From: Dallia pectoralis
Taxonomy: Eukaryota; Chordata; Actinopteri; Esociformes; Umbridae
Length of the DNA: 64,000 nucleotides
Reading direction: 5' to 3'
NCBI GenBank assembly: GCA_029465975.1
Contig: CM055745.1
Coordinates: 17,944,258-18,008,257, forward strand
The position numbers and the translations under genes are program-made. Within the stretch, counting starts at the first letter, position 1. Every line of letters starts with the position of its first letter. Positions 40,701 to 52,700 of this stretch are shown here, piece by piece. Under the pieces are notes generated by a model. It was not told the DNA's origin, did not search any database, and saw nothing but the letters and a program-made list of their open reading frames with translations.

Positions 40701-43700
40701 CGAGACGGAGAGAGACGGAGAGGGAGGAGACGGAGAGAGGAGAGAGGAGACGGAGAGAGGAGAGGAGACGGAGAGAGGAGACGAGAGAGAGAGAGGAGAC
40801 GAGAGAGACGAGACGGAGAGAGGAGGAGAGAGGAGACGAGACGGAGAGAGGAGACGGAGAGAGACGGAGGAGAGAGAGACGGAGAGAGAGAGAGAGAGGA
40901 GACGGAGAGAGGAGACGGGAGAGAGGAGAGAGGAGGAGACGGGAGAGGGAGAGGAGACGGAGAGAGGAGAGGGAGAGGAGAGAGAGAGAGGAGACGGAGA
41001 GAGAGAGAGAAGAGAGAGGAGACGGAGAGAGAGGAGACGGAGAGAGGAGACGGAGAGAGGAGACGGAGAGAGAGGAGACGAGAGAGGAGAGAGAGGAGAC
41101 GGAGAGAGAGGAGACGGAGAGAGAGGAGACGGAGAGAGGAGACGGAGAGAGGAGACGGAGAGAGAGGAGACGGAGAGAGAGGAGACGGAGAGAGAGGAGA
41201 CGAGACGGAGAGAGGAGACGGAGAGAGAGGAGACGGAGAGAGAGGAGACGGAGAGAGAGGAGACGGAGAGAGAGGAGACGGAGAGAGAGGAGACGGAGAG
41301 AGAGGAGACGGAGAGAGAGACGGAGAGAGGGGAGAGGAGACGGAGAGAGGAGACAGGAGGAGAGAGGAGACGAGAGAGAGAGACGGAGAGAGGAGACAGA
41401 GAGAGGAGACGGAGAGAGAGAGAGACACACCCATACACACTTTAAGGCTACAATCTTGCTGGTTGGCTACACCTTGCATATTGTCACATATGCTATTTAC
41501 ACCTTGTTGCTATTACACTTAAGGCATACACTCCATAAGGCTTACACCTTACATACACCTTGTTGCTACACTAAGGCTTCATATATATATTACACCATAC
41601 ATAACCAGCATATATTATATATTTACACCTTGCTGGCTAATCTTGTTGTTGTAAGCACCTTAAGGCATATAATTTAATAAGAAGAAGCTTACACCATACA
41701 TACACCTTGCTGACAATTTACACACCATAATGGCTACAATCTGCCATGCTATTAAGATACAATCTTATATACACACCCACATATACACCTTATTATATAT
41801 ACATATTACACCTTATATATATATATACATCTTATTATTTACACCATATATTAATATCTTATTATTTACACCATGTTACATTAACTAATACATTTACACC
41901 TTGTTACATACATCTTGTTGCTTAAACTCTTTACATATTATTTACATATCTTGCGGAGAGAGAGGAGACGGAGAGAGGAGACGGAGAGAGGAGACGGAGA
42001 GAGGAGACGGAGAGAGAGACGGAGAGAGGAGACGAGAGAGAGAGAGAGGAGACGGAGAGAGGAGACGGAGAGAGGAGAGACGGAGAGAGGAGACGGAGAG
42101 AGGAGAGAGGAGACGGAGAGAGGAGACGGAGAGAGGAGAGAGGAGACGAGACGGAGAGAGGAGAGGAGAGAGGAGACGGAGAGAGAGGAGACGGAGAGAG
42201 GAGAGGGAGAGAGGAGACGGAGAGAGAGGAGACGGGAGAGAGGAGACGAGAGAGAGGAGACGGAGAGAGGAGAGAGGAGAGAGGAGACGGAGAGAGAGAG
42301 AGGAGACGGAGAGAGAGGAGACGGAGAGAGGAGACGGAGAGAGAGGAGACGGAGAGAGGAGACGGAGAGAGAGGAGACGGAGAGAGAGGAGAGAGGAGAG
42401 AGGAGAGAGGAGAGAGGAGACGGAGAGAGAGAGGAGACGAGAGAGAGGAGACGGAGAGAGAGGAGACGGAGAGAGAGGAGACGGAGAGAGAGGAGACGGA
42501 GAGGAGACGGAGAGAGAGGAGACGGAGAGAGGAGACGGAGAGAGAGGAGACGGAGAGAGGGGAGACGGAGAGAGGAGACGGAGAGAGGAGGTGAAGAGAG
42601 AAGAGACGGAGAGAGGAGAGACGAGAGAGAGGAGAGAGGAGAGGAGAGAGGAGAGGGGGAGAGGAGACGGAGAGAGGAGACGGAGAGAGGAGACGGAGAG
42701 AGAGGAGACGGAGAGAGGAGACGGGAGAGAGGAGACGGAGAGAGGAGACGGAGAGAGAGGAGACGGAGAGAGGAGACGGAGAGAGACGGAGAGAGGAGAG
42801 GAGAGAGGAGACGGAGAGAGGAGACGGAGAGAGGAGACGGAGAGAGGAGACGGAGAGAGAGGAGAGGAGAGAGGAGACGGAGAGAGGAGACGGAGAGAGA
42901 GGAGACGAGAGAGAGGAGACGGAGAGAGGAGACGGAGAGAGAGGAGGAGAGGAGACGGAGAGAGAGGAGAGAGGAGAGAGAGAGAGAGAGAGAGAGGAGA
43001 CGGAGAGAGAGGAGACGAGAGAGAGGAGACGAGAGAGAGGAGACGGAGAGAGAGGAGGGAGGAGACGAGAGAGGAGAGGGAGAGAGGAGACGGAGAGAGA
43101 GGAGAGCGGAGAGGAGACGGAGAGAGGAGACGGAGAGAGGAGACGGAGAGAGAGGAGACGGAGAGAGGAGACGGAGAGAGGAGACGGAGAGAGGAGACGA
43201 GAGAGGAGACGGAGAGAGGAGACGGAGAGAGGAGACGGAGAGAGGAGACGGAGAGAGGAGAGGAGAGAGGAGACGGAGAGAGAGAGGAGAGGGAGAGGAG
43301 AGAGGAGAGGAGACGGAGAGAGGAGACGGAGAGAGGAGACGGAGAGAGGAGACGGAGAGAGAGGAGAGAGAGGAGACGGAGAGAGAGGAGATGGAGAGAG
43401 GAGAGAGAGGAGACGGAGAGAGAGGAGACGGAGGAGAGAGAGAGGAGAGAGAGGAGAGAGGAGAGGAGACGGAGAGAGAGGAGAGAGGAGACGGAGAGAG
43501 ACGGAGAGACGGAGAGAGAGGAGACGGAGAGAGAGGAGACGGAGAGAGAGGAGACGGAGAGAGAGGAGACGGAGGAGACGGAGAGACGGAGAGAGGAGAC
43601 GGAGAGAGGAGAAGAGAGGAGACGGAGAGAGAGGAGAGACGGAGAGAGGAGACGGAGAGAGGAGACGGAGAGAGGAGACGGAGAGAGGAGACGGAGAGAG

Positions 43701-46700
43701 GAGACGGAGAGAGGAGACGGAGAGAGAGAGGAGAGAGAAGAGAGAGGAGACGGAGAGAGGAGAGGAGACGGAGAGAGAGGAGAGAGGAGAGGAGACGGAG
43801 AGAGAGGAGAGAGGAGAGGAGACGGAGAGAGAGGAGAGGAGACGGAGAGAGGAGACGGAGAGAGGAGACGGAGAGAGAGGAGAGAGGAGACGGAGAGAGG
43901 AGAGAGGAGAGAGGAGACGGGGGAGGTGTGATGCTTCTAGGCTAGTGTGTTTGGTGAACATGTGATGCTTCTAGGCTAGTGTGTTTGGTGAACATGTGAT
44001 GCTTCTAGGCTAGTGTGTTTGGTGAACATGTGATGCTTCTAGGCTAGTGTGTTTGGTGAACATGTGATGCTTCTAGGCTAGTGTGTTTGGTGAACATGTG
44101 ATGCTTCTAGGCTAGTGTGTTTGGTGAACATGTGATGCTTCTAGGCTAGTGTGTTTGGTGAACATGTGATGCTTCTAGGCTAGTGTGTTTGGTGAACATG
44201 TGATGCTTCTAGGCTAGTGTGTTTGGTGAACATGTGATGCTTCTAGGCTAGTGTGTTTGGTGAACATGTGAAGGGGACCCACTACCTTAACGCATGAGAG
44301 ACACAGTGACAGCCGATCAGTTAAGGCATGTGTGCCAATAACCCAGATGTATGTGGTCCACTCACATCTCCAGGACGGTCTTCAGCTGCTCCAGTTTCCC
44401 CTTCTTCTCCTCAATCTCACAGTCTGTGTGCTGCCCCAACTCAGCCAGCAGCAGACGGGCGATGTCCAGCACCTCCTAGAGATACAAGCAGCTTAAAGCA
44501 ACTAGCACTGTAACGCCTCGAAACTCAGGGTACTTCGTTATTGGCGAACTGACCTGTAACTGTTTGGGTTTCTTTAATTTCAGCTTCCCGGACTTGTAGC
44601 CTCCGTACTTCTCAAACAGCTCGAAAAATCTAAAGACAAACCAGATATCTAGTTGAAACCATACTGGGGAAGGTCCGTCCCAATTACATGGTGTGTATGA
44701 TGGGTTGTCTTTAGACATATGGTTGAGGAGCTCACAAAGGATGTCGGACTTCCATCTTCATCTTCTGTTTCGGAGTGCGGTCGCCATGGCGAATGATGGC
44801 GATGACACAGCGAAGCTCCATCCTGTGGGACCAGTGACATAACCAGTTTGGTGGTGGGAAAATATCTTGTTGGGAAATCCCATATGGAATGAGAGTTTGG
44901 ATAGGTTTGAAAACCACGCGGCAGAGGAGAGATGGACATCAAGGCTATACTGGTGATGTGCCTGACTTGAGACTAGATGTAGGCTATACTGGTGCTGTGC
45001 CTGACTTGAGACTAGATGTAGGCTATACTGGTGCTGTGCCTGACTTGAGACTAGATGTAGGCTATACTGGTGATGTGCCTGACTTGAGACTAGATGTAGG
45101 CTATACTGGTGATGTGCCTGACTTGAGACTAGATGTAGGCTATACTGGTGATGTGCCTGACTTGAGACTAGATGTAGGCTATACTGGTGCTGTGCCTGAC
45201 TTGAGACTAGATGTAGGCTATACTGGTGATGTGCCTGACTTGAGACTAGATGTAGGCTATACTGGTGCTGTGCCTGACTTGAGACTAGATGTAGGCTATA
45301 CTGGTGCTGTGCCTGACTTGAGACTAGATGTAGGCTATACTGGTGATGTGCCTGACTTGAGACTAGATGTAGGCTATACTGGTGATGTGCCTGACTTGAG
45401 ACTAGATGTAGGCTATACTGGTGATGTGCCTGACTTGAGACTAGATGTAGGCTATACTGGTGCTGTGCCTGACTTGAGACTAGATGTAGGCTATACTGGT
45501 GCAATATGAAGTACTCACATGGTTCCTGAGGTCGTGGGGACTATGGGAATGTCCTCAGCCTCCAAAGGAATGGACCAGGGAATGTGGAACTGAGGGGCCA
45601 GCTCACGCATCACCATGTTCCTGTGGGGGGGGGATACTGTCACTGTAGTGATACTGAGTGGGGGTGCGGTCACTGTAGTGATACTGAGTGGGGGGGTACT
45701 GTCACTGTAGTGATACTGAGTGGGGGTACTGTCACTGTAGTGATACTGAGTGGGGGGTACTGTCACTGTAGTGATACTGAGTGGGGGGTACTGTCACTGT
45801 AGTGATACTGAGTGAGGGGGGTACTGTCACTGTAGTGATACTGAGTGAGGGGGGTACTGTCACTGTAGTGATACTGAGTGAGGGGGGTACTGTCACTGTA
45901 GTGATACTGAGTGAGGGGGGTACTGTCACTGTAGTGATACTGAGAGAGAGTCGCCCAACCAGTCATCTCACGGAACCGCCCAACCAGTCATCTCACGGAA
46001 CCGCCCAACCAGTCATCTCACGGAACCGCCCAACCAGTCATCTCACGGACCCGCCCAACCAGTCATCTCACGGACCCGCCCAACCAGTCATCTCACGGAC
46101 CCGCCCAACCAGTCATCTCACGGACCCGCCCAACCAGTCATCTCACGGACCCGCCCAACCAGTCATCTCATGGGATGGGGCGACTGAAGAAACAAATATA
46201 TTGATCTGTAGCGACACATACTCTACACGTGCACTTATTTGTGTTCGAAACAAGCTGTGACAAATAGACACCACTTGTGCACATGGGAATGTTTGTGGTT
46301 TGTCTTTGTATCATTTACATTTCATTTATCAGTTACATACAGTACTTATATTGACAAGATAAAGTAATTGGAAATGCTGTGTCATTTTAAAATGTTGTAT
46401 CTATAAATGTACAAACCTAGTTGAACCCCCTAAACCAGGACGACAGCTAGTTGACCCCCCTAAACCAGGACGGCAGCTAGTTGACCCCCCTAAACCAGGA
46501 CGACAGCTAGTAGACCCCCCTAAACCAGGACGACAGCTAGTAGACCCCCCTAAACCAGGACGACAGCTAGTAGACCCCCCTAAACCAGGACGGCAGCTAG
46601 TAGACCCCCCTAAACCAGGACGACAGCTAGTAGACCCCCCTAAACCAGGACGACAGCTAGTAGACCCCCCTAAACCAGGACGACAGCTAGTAGACCCCCC

Positions 46701-49700
46701 TAAACCAGGACGACAGCTAGTTGACCCCCCTAAACCAGGACGACAGCTAGTTGACCCCACTAAACCAGGATGACAGCTAGTTGACCCCCAAACCAGGATG
46801 ACAGCTAGTTGACCCCCCTAAACCAGGGCGACAGCTAGTTGACCCCCCAAACCAGGATGACAGCTAGTTGACCCCCCTAAACCAGGATGACAGCTAGTTG
46901 ACCCCCAAACCAGGATGGCAGCTAGTTGACCCCCCTAAACCAGGATGACAGCTAGTTGCCCCCTAAACCAGGACGACAGCTAGTTGACCACCCTAAACCA
47001 GGACGACAGCTAGTTGACCCACCTAAACCAGGACGACAGCTAGTTGACCCCCCTAAACCAGGACGACAGCTAGTTGACCCCACTAAACCAGGATGACAGC
47101 TAGTTGACCCCCAAACCAGGATGACAGCTAGTTGACCCCCCTAAACCAGGGCGACAGCTAGTTGACCCCCAAACCAGGATGACAGCTAGTTGACCCCCTA
47201 AACCAGGATGACAGCTAGTTGACCCCCAAACCAGGATGACAGCTAGTTGACCCCCAAACCAGGATGACAGCTAGTTGACCCCCCTAAACCAGGATGACAG
47301 CTAGTTGACCCCCCAAACCAGGATGGCAGCTAGTTGACCCACCTAAACCAGGACGACAGCTAGTTGACCCCCCAAACCAGGATGACAGCTAGTTGACCCA
47401 CCTAAACCAGGACGACAGCTAGTTGACCCACCTAAACCAGGACGACAGCTAGTTGACCACCCTAAACCAGGATGACAGCTAGTTGACCCACCTAAACCAG
47501 GACGACAGCTAGTAGACCCCCCTAAACCAGGATGACAGCTAGTTAACCCCCAGGTGTGAACGGTCCAGCTCACCTACCCCAAAACCTTGGCACAGTCGTC
47601 GTAGTATTTCATGGAGTTCTTCACGAAGCTAAAGCCGTTGACGTCACAGACGTAAGAGTGGCCGTTGGCTCTCAGGAAATCAAAGCCACAAACTGTTTGC
47701 TGGGAGGGTAAAAAAGCACCAGTCAGCAACAAGCCAGAAACTGGGTAACTGAAAGCTCTTCTTTTGCTTTGCACTGAACCACAGATACATAACAGTTAAA
47801 TTTTGCAGATGGAAGAGTAAGAGAAATGAGGTTGAAGAACCATTTATGACAATTTGAAAGCACCCAGAGTTTAAGGCTTCAGGATTATTTGGTGAGAGGA
47901 CACACTGTGTGGTCAGATTTATATAAAAGCACCCAGAGTTTAAGACACACTGTGTGGTCAGATTTATATAAAAGCACCCAGAGTTTCAAACTCACTGTGT
48001 GGTCAGATTTATATAAAAGCACCCAGAGTTTCAGACTCACTGTGTGGTCAGATTTATATAAAAGCACCCAGAGTTTCAGCCACACTGCGTGGTCAGATTC
48101 ATATAAAAGCACCCAGAGTCTCAGACACACGGCGCGGTCAGATTTATATAAAAGCACCCAGAGTTTCAGCCTCACTGTGTGGTCAGATTTATATAAAAGC
48201 ACCCAGAGTTTCAGCCACACTGCGTGGTCAGATTCATATAAAAGCACCCAGAGTCTCAGACACACGGCGCGGTCAGATTTATATAAAAGCACCCAGAGTT
48301 TCAGCCTCCCTGTGTGGTCAGATTTATATAAATGCACCCAGAGTTTCAGCCACACTGCGTGGTCAGATTTATATAAAAGCACCCAGAGTTTCAGCCACAC
48401 TGCGTGGTCAGATTTATATAAAAGCACCCAGAGTTTCAGCCTCACCTTGAACGCCATGCAGACCTTGCGGGCCACCAGTTTCTCCATGGCAGAAAGCATG
48501 ACTGGGTAGCGGATCTCCTTTCCCTCGCTGTCTCTCTCCACCTTCCCGTCCAGAGCCGGGGACTTCCTGGCCTCAGCGTGGGCATAGTCTGGACCCACTG
48601 TGTACACCTGGTTTATAGAGCGGTTAACCAACCAGGTAAACCCACTGTGTACACCTGGTTTATAGAGCGGTTAACCAACCAGGTAAACCCACTGTGTACA
48701 CCTGGTTTATAGAGCGGTTAACCAACCAGGTAAACCCACTGTGTACACCTTGTTTATAGAACGGTTAACCAACCAGGTAAACCCACTGTGTACACCTGGT
48801 TTATAGAACGGTTAACCAACCAGGTAAACCCACTGTGTACACCTGGTTTATAGAACGGTTAACCAACCAGGTAAACCCACTGTGTACACCTGGTTTATAG
48901 AACCAGGGTTAACCAACCAGGTAACCAAAACCCACTGTGTACACCTGGTTTATAGAACGGTTAACCAACCAGGTAAAACCCACTGTGTACACCTGGTTTT
49001 ACGGTTAACCAACCAGGTAAACCCAACACCTGGTTTTAACCAACCAGGTAAACCCACTGTGTACACCTGGTTTATAGAACGGTTAACCAACCAGGTAAAC
49101 CCACTGTGTACACCTGGTTTATAGAGCGGTTAACCAACCAGGTAAACCCACTGTGTACACCTGGTTTATAGAGCGGTTAACCAACCAGGTAAACCCACTG
49201 TGTACACCTGGTTTATAGAGCGGTTAACCAACCAGGTAAACCCACCAGGTAAACACCTGGTTTATAGAACGGTTAACCAACCAGGTAAACCCACTGTGTA
49301 CACCTGGTTTATAGAACGGTTAACCAACCAGGTAAACCCACTGTGTACACCTGGTTTATAGAACGGTTAACCAACCAGGTAAACCCACTGTGTACACCTG
49401 GTTTATAGAACGGTTAACCAACCAGGTAAACCCACCTGGTTTATGTTGTACACCTGGTTTATAGAGCGGTTAACCAACCAGGTAAACCCACTGTGTACAC
49501 CTGGTTTATAGAACGGTTAACCAACCAGGTAAACCCACTGTGTACACCTGGTTTATAGAACGGTTAACCAACCAGGTAAACCCACTGTGTACACCTGGTT
49601 TATAGAACGGTTAACCAACCAGGTAAACCCACTGTGTACACCTGGTTTATAGAACGGTTAACCAACCAGGTAAACCCACTGTGTACACCTGGTTTATAGA

Positions 49701-52700
49701 ACGGTTAACCAACCAGGTAAACCCACTGTGTACACCTGGTTTATAGAACGGTTAACCAACCAGGTAAACCCACTGTGTACACCTGGTTTATAGAACGGTT
49801 AACCAACCAGGTAAACCCACTGTGTACACCTGGTTTATAGAACGGTTAACCAACCAGGTAAACCCACTGTGTACACCTGGTTTATAGAACCAGGTAAACC
49901 CACTGTGTACACCTGGTTTATTAACCAACCAGGTAAACCCACTGTGTACACCTGGTTTATAGAACGGTTAACCAACCAGGTAAACCCACTGTGTACACCT
50001 GGTTTATAGAACGGTTAACCAACCAGGTAAACCCACTGTGTACACCTGGTTTATAGAAGCGGTTAACCAACCAGGTAAACCCACTGTGTACACCTGGTTT
50101 ATAGAGCGGTTAACCAACCAGGTAAACCCACTGTGTACACCTGGTTTATAGAACGGTTAACCAACCAGGTAAACCCACTGTGTACACCTGGTTTATAGAA
50201 CGGTTAACCAACCAGGTAAACCCACTGTGTACACCTGGTTTATAGAACGGTTAACCAACCAGGTAAACCCACTGTGTACACCTGGTTTATAGAGCGGTTA
50301 ACCAACCAGGTAAACCCACTGTGTACACCTGGTTTATAGAGCGGTTAACCAACCAGGTAAACCCACTGTGTACACCTGGTTTATAGAACGGTTAACCAAC
50401 CAGGTAAACCCACTGTGTACACCTGGTTTATAGAACGGTTAACCAACCAGGTAAACCCACTGTTTACACCTGGTTTATAGAACGGTTAACCAACCAGGTA
50501 AACCCACTGTGTACACCTGGTTTATAGAACGGTTAACCAACCAGGTAAACCCACTGTGTACACCTGGTTTATAGAACGGTTAACCAACCAGGTAAACCCA
50601 CTGTGTACACCTGGTTTATAGAACGGTTAACCAACCAGGTAAACCCACTGTGTACACCTGGTTTATAGAGCGGTTAACCAACCAGGTAAACCCACTGTGT
50701 ACACCTGGTTTATAGAGCGGTTAACCAACCAGGTAAACCCACTGTGTACACCTGGTTTATAGAACGGTTAACCAACCAGGTAAACCCACTGTGAACACCT
50801 GGTTTATAGAGCGGTTAACCAACCAGGTAAACCCACTGTGTACACCTGGTTTATAGAGCGGTTAACCAACCAGGTAAACCCACTGTGTACACCTGGTTTA
50901 TAGAACGGTTAACCAACCAGGTAAACCCACTGTGTACACCTGGTTTATAGAACGGTTAACCAACCAGGTAAACCCACATACAGTCGGCAGACATACAGGC
51001 GGCAGACATACAGGCGGCAGACATACAGGCGGCAGACATACAGGCAGCGGACATCAGGACGTGTGTGAGACGATACCTTCACGTCTGTGCCGTCAGTTGG
51101 CATGAACTCCTCGTATATATAAGATCCAGACTTCCTCACGCTGCTCTCAGGAGAATACACACTGCTACGACTTCCGATCTACAGGACGGAGGGTGGACAA
51201 ACACAAGGCACATCTGGACAAACACAAGGCACAATCACATCTGGACAAACACAAGGCACAATCACATCTGGACAAACACAAGGCACAATCACATCTGGAC
51301 AAACACAAGGCACAATCACATCTGGACAAACACAAGGCACAATCACATCTGGACAAACACAAGGCACAATCACATCTGGACAAACACAAGGCACAATCAC
51401 ATCTGGACAAACACAAGGCACAATCACATCTGGACAAACACAAGGCACAATCACATCTGGACAAACACAAGGCACAATCACATCTGGACAAACACAAGGC
51501 ACAATCACATCTGGACAAACACAAGGCACAATCACATCTGGACATACACAGGGCACAATCACATCTGGACAAATATCTTCATTGAGTCGTGTTCCTCCTT
51601 AATGAACAATTCCGATTGGTTTCATTCAGTCAGGGAAGAACCCCCAAGTAGTAATACAGAATTTAAACCAGGGTGGAACGTTTAAGTACCGTGAATAGTT
51701 CAGTATGGATTAAAAAGTCTCCACCTACCTCCAATATAATGCAGACCACAGTTAATATACCATATCTGATGAGCTGACTGCATCTGATAATGTGCTGACT
51801 GCATCTGATGAGCTGACTGCATCTGATAATGTGCTGACTGCATCTGATGTGCTGACTGACTGCATCTGATAATGTGCTGACTGCATCTGATGTGCTGACT
51901 GACTGCATCTGATGTGCTGACTGACTGCATCTGATGTGCTGACTGACTGCATCTGATGTGCTGACTGACTGCATGTGATGTGCTGACTGACTGCATCTGA
52001 TGTGCTGACTGACTGCATCTGATGTGCTGACTGACTGCATCTGATGTGCTGACTGACTGCATCTGATGTGCTGACTGACTGCATCTGATGTGCTGACTGA
52101 CTGCATCTGATGTGCTGACTGACTGCATATAATGAGCTGACTGACTGCATATAATGAGCTGACTGAATCTGATGTGCTGCTGACTGCATCTGAGCTGACT
52201 GCATCTGATGTGCTGGCTGCTGCATCTGATGTGCTGGCTGACTGCATCTGATGTGCTGACTGACTGCATCTGATGTGCTGACTGACTGCATATAATGAGC
52301 TGACTGAATCTGATGTGCTGGCTGACTGCATCTGATGTGCTGGCTGACTGCATCTGATGTGCTGGCTGACTGCATCTGATGTGCTGGCTGACTGCATCTG
52401 ATGTGCTGGCTGACTGCATCTGATGTGCTGGCTGACTGCATCTGATGTGCTGGCTGACTGCATCTGATGTGCTGGCATCTGATGTGCTGGCTGACTGCAT
52501 CTGATGTGCTCTGATGCACTGCATCTGATGTGCTGGCTGCATCTGATGTGCTGGCTGACTGCATCTGATGTGCTGGCTGACTGCATCTGATGTGCTGGCT
52601 GACTGCATCTGATGTGCTGGCTGACTGCATCTGATGTGCTGGCTGACTGCATCTGATGTGCTGGCTGACTGCATCTGATGTGCTGGCTGACTGCATCTGA

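Noticed and set aside
40204..43961. Long R/E-rich plus-strand and S/L/P-rich minus-strand frames
   Set aside because: All frames of the purine array are open because its composition excludes stop codons.
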